From: Lentisphaerota bacterium
GTDB lineage: Bacteria > Verrucomicrobiota > Kiritimatiellia > RFP12 > JAAYNR01
Assembly: GCA_016873675.1 (NCBI GenBank)
Contig: VGWG01000002.1
Location: 1-64,000, forward strand
DNA length: 64,000 nt
Direction of reading: 5' to 3'
Below the pieces are notes generated by a model. The model saw nothing but the letters and a program-made list of their open reading frames with translations. It was not told the DNA's origin and ran no database searches. The position numbers were made by a program, and so were the translations under genes. The first letter of the stretch is position 1, and each line of letters begins with the position of its first letter. Of the stretch, positions 1 through 7,570 are shown piece after piece.

Positions 1-273
1 GGCGAGAGCAACGATCACGGCGGCCTGGCGCACCAGCGCGGGGGTCAGCAACCGGCTGCGGTGGGCGGAGAGATCGCCGCCGGCATCGCGCAGCGCGGCG
101 ACGGCGCCGCCGCTGGCGGGCAGCCCGGGAATGGCGCACAGCCCCGCCGACGCGACCTCCCATCCGGCGTCCGCCCCGAGCGCCTGCCGCAGCAACGCCT
201 CGGCCATGGGACTGCGGCAGGTGTTGCCGGTGCAGACGAAGAGCACGAGGCGTTGGGCCGGTCTGGGTGACAT
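1..273 (-). CDS. Low-molecular-weight protein-tyrosine/arginine phosphatase, 3' part outside window
   Basis: Partial gene: 91 residues are visible and the C-terminal part lies beyond position 1. Near the N-terminus the P-loop CTGNTCRSPM gives the C-x5-R-S signature of the low-molecular-weight phosphatase family, where the Cys is the nucleophile. The later catalytic DP motif is outside the window. Family members remove phosphate from phospho-tyrosine or phospho-arginine in the cytoplasm. The ATG follows the folD stop codon by only 4 bases, so the two are very likely co-transcribed. The substrate cannot be told from the visible part. Confidence 0.88.
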   Translation of the reverse strand, partial: MSPRPAQRLVLFVCTGNTCRSPMAEALLRQALGADAGWEVASAGLCAIPGLPASGGAVAALRDAGGDLSAHRSRLLTPALVRQAAVIVALA

Positions 274-277
274 GGGG

Positions 278-1165
278 TTACCGTGAGGCGGCCCGGCGGG
301 CCGATTCCAAGGTGTTGTGAAGCAGCATGGTGATGGTCATGGGGCCGACGCCGCCGGGAACGGGCGTGATCCGCCCGGCGGTCTCGCAGGCCGAGGCGAA
401 ATCCACGTCGCCGACGAGCCGAAAGCCGTTGCGCGCCGCCGCATCGGGGATGCGGTTGACACCCACGTCAATCACCGTCGCGCCCGGTTTGATCATGCTC
501 CCGGTGACCGTTCCGGCGCGGCCGGCGGCGACCACGAGGATGTCGGCCTGGCGGGTGAAGGAGGCGAGATCGCGCGTGCCGGTGTGACAAACCGTGACCG
601 TCGCATTGCCGCCGGGGGCCTTGCGCATCAGCAGGTGCGCCACCGGCTTGCCGACGATGTTCGAGCGTCCGATCACCACGGCATGACGGCCTGAGGTCTC
701 GATGCCGCTGCGGACGAGAAGTTGGATGATGCCGTGCGGGGTGCAGGGGAGGTAGCATGGCTCGTCGATAAGCATCCGCCCGATGTTCACCGGCGTGAAG
801 CCGTCCACGTCCTTGGCCGGCGCGATGGCGTTGATCACCGCCTTTTCGTCAATGTGGCGCGGCAGCGGGAGTTGGACGAGGATGCCGTGGATGCGCGGGT
901 CGGCGTTCATGCGGCCGACCTCGGCCAACACGGCGGCTTGCGAGCTGTCCGCCGGAAGCCGACGATCCTCCGAATACATCCCCGCCTCGACGCAGGCTTT
1001 CTCCTTGGCTGTCACGTACGAGGCCGACGCGGGATCCTGGCCGACCAGAATCACGCCCAGCCCCGGCGTCACCCCCGTACGGGTCTTCAGCTCCTGCACC
1101 TGGCGCGCGATCTCCGCGCGCATCTCCGCCGCCGCCTGCTTGCCGTCAAGGATGATTGCGCCCAT
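278..1165 (-). CDS. folD: Bifunctional methylenetetrahydrofolate dehydrogenase/cyclohydrolase FolD
   Basis: 295 residues, the usual FolD length. FolD interconverts 5,10-methylene-THF, 5,10-methenyl-THF and 10-formyl-THF in cytoplasmic one-carbon metabolism. Visible signatures are the catalytic-domain YVTAKEKAC segment with its Lys, the QLPLPRHID motif, the dinucleotide-binding VIGRSNIVGKP, and the C-terminal PVPGGVGPMT. The ATG at 1165 has an AAAGG-type ribosome binding site about 7 bases upstream. It lies between the ferredoxin gene (121 bases upstream) and the phosphatase (4 bases downstream), all on the same strand. Confidence 0.97.
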   Translation of the reverse strand: MGAIILDGKQAAAEMRAEIARQVQELKTRTGVTPGLGVILVGQDPASASYVTAKEKACVEAGMYSEDRRLPADSSQAAVLAEVGRMNADPRIHGILVQLPLPRHIDEKAVINAIAPAKDVDGFTPVNIGRMLIDEPCYLPCTPHGIIQLLVRSGIETSGRHAVVIGRSNIVGKPVAHLLMRKAPGGNATVTVCHTGTRDLASFTRQADILVVAAGRAGTVTGSMIKPGATVIDVGVNRIPDAAARNGFRLVGDVDFASACETAGRITPVPGGVGPMTITMLLHNTLESARRAASR

Positions 1166-1286
1166 AAGACCTTTCGGAAGGTAAAAGCCGGTGCGCTTGC
1201 CGGACCGCTCCTGCCGGTGCGGCAGGGGTGGAATTCAGAAGCCAGTGTTCACAGGCAGAGCCGCCGCCGCCGGCGGGAAAGACGCC

Positions 1287-1460
1287 TCACGCGCCGGGTT
1301 CGATCGCGTCGCTCGGGCAGGCGCCCGTGCAAGCGCCGCAGTCCACGCAGGTGTCGGGGTCGATCACATACTTGGGGTCGCCCTCGCTGATCGCTTCAAC
1401 CGGGCAGGAGTCCTTGCACGCGCCGCAGCGGGTGCACTTGTCGGTAATGACGTAGGCCAT
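1287..1460 (-). CDS. 2[4Fe-4S] bacterial-type ferredoxin
   Basis: 57 residues, typical of clostridial-type ferredoxins. Two CxxCxxCxxxCP clusters are present: CTRCGACKDSCP near residue 9 and CVDCGACTGACP near residue 38, giving two [4Fe-4S] centres. It is a low-potential electron carrier for oxidoreductases of anaerobic metabolism. I chose the ATG at 1460 rather than an in-frame upstream codon because an AAAGGAA ribosome binding site sits just ahead of it and the protein then starts at the conserved MAYVI. A good promoter lies at 1545-1573. Confidence 0.95.
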   Translation of the reverse strand: MAYVITDKCTRCGACKDSCPVEAISEGDPKYVIDPDTCVDCGACTGACPSDAIEPGA

Positions 1461-1544
1461 GATAGTGTTTCCTTTATTTGTCCCGAGCCGCCGATCCGGT
1501 CCCGCAGACAAACACGGGACACCCTGTGACGTGGGAAGGGACAC

Positions 1545-1573
1545 ATGATACCCGAAGCGCCGGCTGCGGGCAA
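1545..1573 (-). promoter_or_regulatory. Sigma-70-type promoter for the ferredoxin gene
   Basis: Read on the minus strand: a TTGCCC -35 box (1568-1573), a 17-base spacer, and a TATCAT -10 box (1545-1550). It lies about 85 bases upstream of the ferredoxin start. Box match and spacing are good, but there is no experimental support. Confidence 0.5.
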
Positions 1574-1602
1574 GCAGAGGATTTTTCGTGTGTGTGTGTG
1601 GG

Positions 1603-2066
1603 GGTGCGTGGGTGTGTGATCGGGTAGGGCAGCGGCGTCCCGCCGCGCCGCGGGCGAATGGAGAAGTGTGTGGGTGTGGGAGTGCGTGGGTGTGTGATCG
1701 GGTAGGGCGGCGGCGTCCCGCCGCGCCGCGGGCGAATGGAGAAGTGTGTGGGTGTGGGAGTGCGTGGGTGTGTGATCGGGTAGGGCGGCGGCGTCCCGCC
1801 GCGCCGCGGGCGAATGGAGAAGTGTGTGGGTGTGGGAGTGCGTGGGTGTGTGATCGGGTAGGGCGACGGCGTCCCGCCGCGCCGCGGGCGAATGGAGAAG
1901 TGTGTGGGTGTGGGAGTGCGTGGGTGTGTGATCGGGTAGGGCGGCGGCGTCCCGCCGCGCCGCAGGCGAATGGAGGGGTGAGTGGGCGTGTGTGCGTGGG
2001 TGTGTGATCGGGTAGGGCGACGGCGTCCCGCCGCGCCGCAGGCGAATGGAGGGGTGAGTGGGCGTG
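1603..2066. repeat. Six tandem copies of a 78-bp GC-rich repeat
   Basis: The copies begin at 1603, 1681, 1759, 1837, 1915 and about 1991. Four are exactly 78 bases long and nearly identical; the last two are slightly shorter and more diverged. Each unit has a GT-rich half (TGCGTGGGTGTGTGATCGGG) and a hairpin-forming core in which CGGCGG and CCGCCG pair around CGTC. Because 78 is divisible by three the array reads open as a 26-residue repeat, but that apparent protein has no ribosome binding site or family resemblance. Diverged copies in the same orientation occur at 7329-7475 and inverted copies at 7530-7780. Confidence 0.93.
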
Positions 2067-2078
2067 TCGCTAACCGAC
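2065..2078 (+). repeat. Left copy of a 14-bp inverted repeat bounding an island
   Basis: TGTCGCTAACCGAC follows directly after the last 78-bp repeat. Its exact reverse complement is at 7315-7328, directly before the next copies of the same repeat. The pair encloses the DUF2075/HNH gene group. It could be the end of a mobile segment or the trace of an inversion; no transposase or recombinase gene is visible between the copies. Confidence 0.55.
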
Positions 2079-2420
2079 CACCGTCACGTCGTCGTCTCCT
2101 CGCGCCTGGCGAGCACCAGGTCGCGTCCGGCGGCGGGAAATGGAACCATCGGCGTCGGTATCGGTATCACTATCCAGGAAAACACCGGAATTTCGACCCC
2201 GACTCCGACACCGACCCCGATGGCCCACGCGCCTCATAATGAGAATTGCTGCAAAGCATCACGCCTGCACAAACTCCTTCCTCATCCCCTCGCGCTCGCC
2301 CTGCGGCAGGGTGGGGAAGTTCCGTCCGTTGTCGGGCTGCGTGCCGGATCAGGTGGCGGCGCCCCCGCCGTGGGCAAAAGGGGAAGTATGTGCGTGTGCG
2401 GGTGTGAGGGCGCGTGGCAA
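2079..2420. other. Gene-free spacer inside the island's left edge
   Basis: No convincing gene is present. A short stretch read on the minus strand (2259-2345) looks like a protein C-terminus rich in normal residues (PDNGRNFPTLPQGEREG, then MRKEFVQA and a stop) but is preceded by an in-frame stop. It may be the relic of a lost gene. Around 2150-2225 there is a simple-sequence stretch of CGGTATCGGTATC and CCGACACCGACCCC type. The rest is unassigned. Confidence 0.45.
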
Positions 2421-2448
2421 GGAAGGCCCGCCCCTTGGCGGGCCTTCC
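2421..2448 (-). terminator. Strong hairpin after the DUF2075 gene
   Basis: A perfect 12-base-pair stem (GGAAGGCCCGCC with its complement) around a 4-base loop, six bases beyond the DUF2075 stop codon. The U-tract on the minus strand is poor (TTGCC), so termination may be partial or Rho-assisted. Confidence 0.6.
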
Positions 2449-2454
2449 GTTCTG

Positions 2455-4482
2455 TCAGGCAAGCACCGGAATACCCAGGCTGGCCAGATACTCAAAGGTT
2501 CGGTCATAGTGTTCTGGAATGCGCGTGGGGTCGCTCTCTTCGCCCGGCGGGATGAAGATGACCATGCCTTGCCGCGCTCGGGTGAGAAGAACGCGGTACG
2601 CGTTGCGGAGGTAGTTCCGGCGATCCTCCTTATGCACGCTCTGCCACCGATCGCCGCGGAATGTGTGGTAGCCCCAGCCTGATCCCAAGAACCGGAGGTC
2701 GGCGTCCCAGTTCACGCAGACCCAGTCCAGTTCAAGGCCCTGAATGTCGAACTGCGACGCGGCATCCTCAAGATAAAGACTCGAACGCGTGTCGCGCCTG
2801 TCGTCGAGGAACCAGTGGACCGGGTCAATGCTCACGCGGACATCAATAGCGTGTGGCTTCAGCCGCTGAGCCTCGGAGGATGCGACCATTCCGAAACGCT
2901 CGGTTCCCCGCGCTCGCTGCCGGATCCAGGTCTTGGCCTGCTCGATGTCACGGGTGAGCGCGATGGGATAACGTTGGCGCAACTTCGCGAACGCTTCTCG
3001 CGCCCTCTCGATCTCACAATCCAGCACAGCCTTGACGAACGCCGACACGTTTTCGGCGCGGAACGAGCGCATGGAGACGGCCAGATGGAGCGCGCCATCG
3101 AAGTGCGTGTCGGGTCTTGATCGCACGGCGTCGATGGCCTGTCCGGCGGCGTATTCGCTGTCCGTCAGTTCCTGTGAGATGTAGACATGCCACCAGGGGA
3201 ACGACGTGTTGATGGCTTCGAGCCATGCGCCAATGCCGGCCTCGCCCGTGTTGATCTCCTGCCCGCCTCCCACCAAGCAGACAACGACCGCCCAATCCTC
3301 GTGCCGGTCCAGGTACGATATCAGGAACTCCGGCTCCGACCGGGTAAAGCCCTGCACCTTCTTCTTCCGGTGCATGAACGCCGAGGTCTGTGCCGTGTTC
3401 CACGCCCTTTGCGCCTCGTCGAAGATCACGACATGATCTATCGGCGGGGTCGTCTCGCGAAGCGCCTCGTCGCGGAAGTGGTGGACGTTCTGAATGAACG
3501 CCTTGACGCATTCGTACACCTTCCCCTTGCGAACCTTCTCGCCGCCTGACCTTTTGCGCGCCACTTCATCGCGTGTCAGCGCCTCACGCAGAACGGCAAC
3601 CAGAGGGCCATTGCCGGACAGGAAGACCGCGTGGGTTGGGCGTGTGGTATCCCGCCGCTTTGTGGCGACGTTGAGACCCACGAGGGTCTTGCCCGCCCCC
3701 GGCACGCCCGTCACGAAACAGATGATCTTGGTCCGCGACGCGCGGGCCTGCTCGACCAGTTCCTCGATTCGGGTTGAAGTCACTTGCAGATTCCGGGCGC
3801 CAGCATCGTGGCGGGCGATGGCATCCACCGAGTGCTGGGCATAGAGCGATTGGGCCGCCTCGATGATCGTGGGTGTGGGATGGTATGACGCCGCACCCCA
3901 CTGAACTCCATCCAGCGGCACACCCGGATGCTCTCTTAACCCCGAGGCAATGATGCCCCGGAGCCCCTGACTGTTTGACTGTACAGGCGGATAGACCTGA
4001 TCCTCATGCGGCGGCGGCAAGCCCCAATCGCCCGCAGGCGCTTCAGTCGCCACCAGAATCGGCATAATCGAGACGGCGTGGCTGGCCTCGTGGAAGTTCT
4101 TTAGGTCCAGAGCGTAGTCCCAGACCTGATCCAGATCGGCGCGAGTGAAATGCTTCTCGCCGACCTTGAACTCGATCACGAAGACCATCGCCCCGGCCAC
4201 CACCACGGCGTCAATCCGCTTCCCCATGCGTGGGATATTGAACTCCAGGAACAGTGTCCCGTCGAGTCCCTGGAGCGAATCTTTTAGAATCGCGAACTCC
4301 TGAAGCCACGCGTCCCGTTGCGGCGGTTCAACTGCCATCTCGCTGTTGGCCAATAGCACGCCGAGAACCGTTTCCGGGGTCGATGTCAAAAATACGGTGA
4401 TCGGCGCGCTGTAGTAGGCGCGTGGCAGGAGCGAAGTTTGGTTGATCTCCGTCATGGGTCTTTGGCACTGCTTGGTCGGCAT
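2455..4482 (-). CDS. DUF2075 (Schlafen group 3-like) helicase/ATPase with N-terminal nuclease-like domain
   Basis: About 675 residues. Residues 75-140 look like a PD-(D/E)xK nuclease fold: RIDAVVV supplies an Asp (about 91) and VIEFK an ExK (about 105-107), followed by a helical segment. The DUF2075 P-loop ATPase follows, with Walker A GVPGAGKT near 260, Walker B VVIFDEAQRAW near 352-361, a GGGQEINTGEAG motif, and a C-terminal GLELDWVCVNW helicase-type segment. Family members are superfamily-1-like helicases often found near restriction or defence genes. The start is uncertain: TTG at 4491, ATG at 4482 and ATG at 4455 are possible, none with a clear ribosome binding site. It is last in the four-gene minus-strand island and is followed by a hairpin. 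Confidence 0.85.
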   Translation of the reverse strand: MPTKQCQRPMTEINQTSLLPRAYYSAPITVFLTSTPETVLGVLLANSEMAVEPPQRDAWLQEFAILKDSLQGLDGTLFLEFNIPRMGKRIDAVVVAGAMVFVIEFKVGEKHFTRADLDQVWDYALDLKNFHEASHAVSIMPILVATEAPAGDWGLPPPHEDQVYPPVQSNSQGLRGIIASGLREHPGVPLDGVQWGAASYHPTPTIIEAAQSLYAQHSVDAIARHDAGARNLQVTSTRIEELVEQARASRTKIICFVTGVPGAGKTLVGLNVATKRRDTTRPTHAVFLSGNGPLVAVLREALTRDEVARKRSGGEKVRKGKVYECVKAFIQNVHHFRDEALRETTPPIDHVVIFDEAQRAWNTAQTSAFMHRKKKVQGFTRSEPEFLISYLDRHEDWAVVVCLVGGGQEINTGEAGIGAWLEAINTSFPWWHVYISQELTDSEYAAGQAIDAVRSRPDTHFDGALHLAVSMRSFRAENVSAFVKAVLDCEIERAREAFAKLRQRYPIALTRDIEQAKTWIRQRARGTERFGMVASSEAQRLKPHAIDVRVSIDPVHWFLDDRRDTRSSLYLEDAASQFDIQGLELDWVCVNWDADLRFLGSGWGYHTFRGDRWQSVHKEDRRNYLRNAYRVLLTRARQGMVIFIPPGEESDPTRIPEHYDRTFEYLASLGIPVLA

Positions 4483-4523
4483 CTGCGCCAATCGGCGAAT
4501 GGTAACCCTTCAGCCCTTCTCCC

Positions 4524-5306
4524 TTACTCCCAGGGATGCCGCTCTTTCCAGTCGTCGATAATGGAAAGTGCGTGCAGTTCGCTTATGGTGCCAGCATCGA
4601 CGAGCACGTTCAACGCTCCAGTCGCGTTAGAACGGCTGTCCGTGCGCTTGGCGAAGTTCAGCAAGAATTGTTCGATCTCGTCCGGAACAGGTGCGCTTTC
4701 CCGCGCCTTGAAATACTCCTCCAGAAAAACGATCGCGCCTCGCGCCTCAAGCCGGCGGTCCCGCTTCAGCGCGGCCAGCGCCAGCGGCACGGACGACGGG
4801 ATGTCAAAGAACCACCCGGCGGAACCGAGAATCTGGAATGCCCCCACACGGCGCATGCCGGCGAACGGGTCGCGCGACCGTGTGTACGCAAAGCAGTCAA
4901 GGGCATACGTACAGATATCGCGCATGATCGTACATGGCGCTTCGAGATCGGCCGGACAACCGGCACACTCAGGGAATACCAGGAACTGGTTGAGACCGGC
5001 GGCGTCGAACGCGTTCCCGCAGTTACGGACGACGTGGTCGAGATGCTCCATCAGCTTCTCTTCCGCTGTGGCCCGCCCCGGTCCGCCGGCATCCCTGGCC
5101 AGTCGTGTGACGTCGATGAGATCCCATGCCTTCTGCACGTCCAGAGCCACTTCATCCATGAACACGTAGAGGTTCATCGCGGCATGATGAAGCACAATAT
5201 CCCGGTCGTTCAGGTCGGGCGCCGCCAGAATACGGCGCAAGTCGGCAAGCGCAGGTTCGTACTTGCGTTGCGTCTCGATGTAAAGATCCTTGGGGCGGCG
5301 GCTCAT
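4524..5306 (-). CDS. Hypothetical alpha-helical protein in the helicase/HNH island
   Basis: 260 residues; I do not recognise a family. The sequence is rich in Leu, Ala, Asp and Arg and looks wholly helical, perhaps HEAT-like. There are paired cysteines in PECAGCPADLEAPC (about 122-135), no signal peptide and no membrane segment. It ends 41 bases before the first ATG of the DUF2075 gene and begins 108 bases after the HNH gene on the same strand, so it is probably co-expressed with them. The ATG at 5306 was preferred to an in-frame GTG at 5318. A partner or regulatory subunit of the nuclease/helicase is an inference from position only. Confidence 0.75.
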   Translation of the reverse strand: MSRRPKDLYIETQRKYEPALADLRRILAAPDLNDRDIVLHHAAMNLYVFMDEVALDVQKAWDLIDVTRLARDAGGPGRATAEEKLMEHLDHVVRNCGNAFDAAGLNQFLVFPECAGCPADLEAPCTIMRDICTYALDCFAYTRSRDPFAGMRRVGAFQILGSAGWFFDIPSSVPLALAALKRDRRLEARGAIVFLEEYFKARESAPVPDEIEQFLLNFAKRTDSRSNATGALNVLVDAGTISELHALSIIDDWKERHPWE

Positions 5307-5414
5307 GCAGACACACACTCATGTTGTGAAGATGCAGCAGGATACCCCATCCATCGGTCGCAGACAAGAAAGAACGAAAACCGTTGCTTCACCATTCATG
5401 GCGCCCGCACGGCG

Positions 5415-6278
5415 TTACCGTCGTTCAAAGCACGTGTCGCGGTGGTAGGCCAGGTAGCTCTTCGATTGGAGGGGGACGCGCCGCAGATGCATGTCTTCCG
5501 TGACGTACATCCGTCGTTGGTCATCCTTGCTCCAGAGGTTTGAGATGATCACACCGCCATCGTCACGGAAGGAGATCAACCCTTGATCAAACAACGCGTC
5601 AAGGTTCGGAACGAGGAGAAGCCCGTTGTAGTGATCCGCCTTTTCGTGCGGCACCGCTTCCGCCCACGGCTTGATATGGGCGGCGACAAGCACTCGGTGT
5701 TCCTGCACACCGGTCACCGCACAGGAGCCATCCCAGAGCCGCAGCACGTTCCCGCGAAAAATGCGCTGGACGATGCCGCGCCGGCTGGCGACAATTTTGC
5801 GATCAATCGCGCAAAGAGCGTGCGTGCTGACGGTCTTGTAGTCCGCGCCCTCTTCGGCGACCTCCGAGGCTAACGCTGGGATGACCTGCTCTCGGGCAAC
5901 AACCGCAAACGTGAACTTGCTGGGGCGATCAACCCTGGGCTCACACCCAAGCAAGATGATCCGGCCGTGGTAGATGAAGGGGCTGTGATGCCGCTGCCGG
6001 TAAAAAAGGTGAATCTCATCCCCGCGCTCGGACGCCGCCATAATACGAGCATCCGAGCGGTGTCCTGACTCACCTTCCCAGAAAAGCAAGTCCTCTTGGA
6101 TGAAATCATCGTACGGCGTCAGGCACAGTTGTTTCTCGTGGGTGACAAACAAGACGATGAGATCCTTCCCTCTCGGCGTAAAAACACCCCGGCTGATCGC
6201 CTGATATCCCTCCAACCCCCACATGCGCGCGAGCTGGGGGCGCTCGTAGGTCTGGCCTATTTGGAGTTCATCGAACAT
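5415..6278 (-). CDS. HNH endonuclease with N-terminal DUF3427-like domain
   Basis: 287 residues. The C-terminal third is a clear HNH_2-type nuclease: CAVTG, then AAHIKPWAEA, then HYNGLLLVPNLDALFDQGLISF in two blocks, giving the His and Asn metal and catalytic residues. The N-terminal 150 residues (FDELQIGQTYERPQL, AISRGVFTP, ILFVTHEKQ-like and HLFYRQRHHSPF) resemble the domain attached to some restriction helicases and HNH proteins, usually labelled DUF3427. The likely role is DNA cleavage, possibly of foreign DNA. I chose the ATG at 6278 because residues upstream in the same frame are encoded by the ACGGAC repeat and look artificial. No strong ribosome binding site is visible. Confidence 0.87.
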   Translation of the reverse strand: MFDELQIGQTYERPQLARMWGLEGYQAISRGVFTPRGKDLIVLFVTHEKQLCLTPYDDFIQEDLLFWEGESGHRSDARIMAASERGDEIHLFYRQRHHSPFIYHGRIILLGCEPRVDRPSKFTFAVVAREQVIPALASEVAEEGADYKTVSTHALCAIDRKIVASRRGIVQRIFRGNVLRLWDGSCAVTGVQEHRVLVAAHIKPWAEAVPHEKADHYNGLLLVPNLDALFDQGLISFRDDGGVIISNLWSKDDQRRMYVTEDMHLRRVPLQSKSYLAYHRDTCFERR

Positions 6279-6380
6279 GGGGGTGATCCGGTCCTGCGGC
6301 AGCTTTTCCTTGGTTTCGGTTCGGTGCCAGCATACCGATTCCGCGCCGACACCGCCAACCTTTTCCGCACGGCGCGAGGC

Positions 6381-6442
6381 ACGGACGGGCACGGACGGGC
6401 ACGGACACGGCGCGAGACACGGACGAACACGGACCGCCACGG
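6381..6442. repeat. ACGGAC-type short repeat cluster
   Basis: Several imperfect copies of CACGGACGGG and ACACGGACGAACACGG lie in the gap between the four-helix gene and the HNH gene. The same sequence forms inverted-repeat elements at 6644-6724 and 7158-7218. It is probably one dispersed repeat family that here has only one arm. Confidence 0.75.
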
Positions 6443-6467
6443 CGCAGGCGCGATCAGCGGTGTTGCG

Positions 6468-7139
6468 TCATGGCGCGTGTCTTCTGGCGCTGCGCACACG
6501 ATACAACCGTTCCGTGAAACCGCCTTCCTTCTCGAAAGCGGCGGCCTGCGCCTCCAGTTGCCGGCCGATCAGGTGAATGCAGAGGTTGAGCAGGGAGAGT
6601 GCGCCGTTCGCGGCGCAGACGGCGGGAAACGCCGCGGCGCAAGACACGGACGAACACGGACCGCCACGGACAGCGACAGCGGCCCCTTTCGTGTCCGTCC
6701 GTGCTGGTCCGTGTCCGTCCGCGCCCTTCCGGGCCAGCTTCGACTCCGCTGCCACCCACGCCCGGAACTGTTCCAGCGTGGCGCATTGCAGCGCCTTGAA
6801 GCGCATCAGCGCCGGGTGCCGCAGCGGCCATTCGGGCAGGTCGCGGTGCTGCAGGAATTTCTTGAAGTCCCGTTCAAGCTCTTTGAGGCTGCCGCGGGCG
6901 ATGCCGGTGAGTTTGATTTCGATCTTCCTGGAGACCGCCGAATCCATACTGCCTTCCTGCAGGTTCTGGCAGCCGCTCCGCGCCGCCTGCACCATCTGGT
7001 CGTGCGTGCGACTGCGCTTATCCACAAAGCGGTCGCAGAAGCGCACGGTCACGTCGTAGATCAGGTCGGCGAGCTGCCAGGACTTCGTGTGCTCGTAGCC
7101 GCCATGCTTCGGGATGAGTGTCTCAGGTTCAGGCGCCAT
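6468..7139 (-). CDS. Four-helix-bundle protein with suffix domain, interrupted by a repeat
   Basis: 223 residues. Residues 8-135 match the four-helix-bundle family related to 23S rRNA intervening-sequence proteins: GGYEHTKSWQLADLIYD, then RTHDQMVQAARSGCQNLQEGS, then KLTGIARGSLKELERD. The C-terminal part (ALSLLNLCIHLIGRQL and EEGGF-like EKEGGFTERL) matches the suffix domain often attached to it. Between them, residues about 139-166 are low-complexity and encoded by an ACGGAC inverted repeat (6644-6724), which inserted without breaking the frame. The ATG at 7139 has an AGGAGA ribosome binding site. The molecular role of this family is not established. It is first in the minus-strand island order. 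Confidence 0.85.
   Translation of the reverse strand: MAPEPETLIPKHGGYEHTKSWQLADLIYDVTVRFCDRFVDKRSRTHDQMVQAARSGCQNLQEGSMDSAVSRKIEIKLTGIARGSLKELERDFKKFLQHRDLPEWPLRHPALMRFKALQCATLEQFRAWVAAESKLARKGADGHGPARTDTKGAAVAVRGGPCSSVSCAAAFPAVCAANGALSLLNLCIHLIGRQLEAQAAAFEKEGGFTERLYRVRSARRHAP
6644..6724. repeat. ACGGAC inverted-repeat element inside the four-helix gene
   Basis: The left arm (6644-6662) is ACACGGACGAACACGGACC. The right arm (6706-6724) is nearly its reverse complement, and the middle carries one more GTGTCCGTCC. It lies in the linker between two protein domains and keeps the reading frame. Confidence 0.75.
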
Positions 7140-7157
7140 GGAGGTCTCCTTTCGTGG

Positions 7158-7218
7158 ACACGGACAAACACGGGCCGCCACGGACGTTGGCGGCGGCCGT
7201 ATTCGTGTCCGTCCGTGT
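7158..7218. repeat. ACGGAC inverted-repeat element upstream of the four-helix gene
   Basis: The left arm at 7158-7176 (ACACGGACAAACACGGGCC) and the right arm at 7195-7218 (with GTGTCCGTCCGTGT) can form a hairpin. It starts just upstream of the ribosome binding site, so it may lie in the 5' leader or promoter of that gene. Confidence 0.7.
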
Positions 7219-7314
7219 GCGCGGCCGCTCAGCGCTTTGTCCAGCCGCCCGGCAGGGTGACATGATGGCAAAAGCGCGCGCTCTTTGTCAACGCGCGCGA
7301 CAACGCGCGCGGTA

Positions 7315-7328
7315 GTCGGTTAGCGACA
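7315..7328 (-). repeat. Right copy of the 14-bp inverted repeat bounding the island
   Basis: GTCGGTTAGCGACA is the exact reverse complement of 2065-2078. It is followed directly by diverged 78-bp repeat copies in the same direction as the left array, so the order repeat / 14-mer / genes / inverted 14-mer / repeat holds on both sides. Confidence 0.55.
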
Positions 7329-7475
7329 GGGGGGGCAGTGCGTGGGTGTGTGAGCGCGAAGTGATCGGGTAGGGCAGCGGCGTCCCGCCGCGCCGCAGGC
7401 GAATGGGGAAGTGCGGGAGTGTGTGGGTGTGTGATCAGGTAAGGCAGCGGCGTCCCGCCGCGCCGCCGGCGAACG
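7329..7475. repeat. Two diverged copies of the 78-bp repeat
   Basis: Two units with the same GT-rich half and the AGCGGCGTCCCGCCGCGCCG core as the array at 1603-2066, in the same orientation. The stretch 7219-7314 before them and 7476-7525 after them holds no gene that I can see. Confidence 0.85.
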
Positions 7476-7570
7476 AATAAAGGCCTATATCGCTATCGGG
7501 ACAATGCGGGATTTCGCTCCCGCCCCCGATGACCCACACACCCACACACTTTCCCATTCGCCCGCGGCGC

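Noticed and set aside
1588-2007. 139-residue open frame made of 26-residue repeats
   Set aside because: It exists only because the 78-bp repeat is a multiple of three; no ribosome binding site, no family resemblance.
1603-2066. CRISPR array
   Set aside because: The 78-bp units are contiguous with no unique spacers between them and no cas genes nearby.
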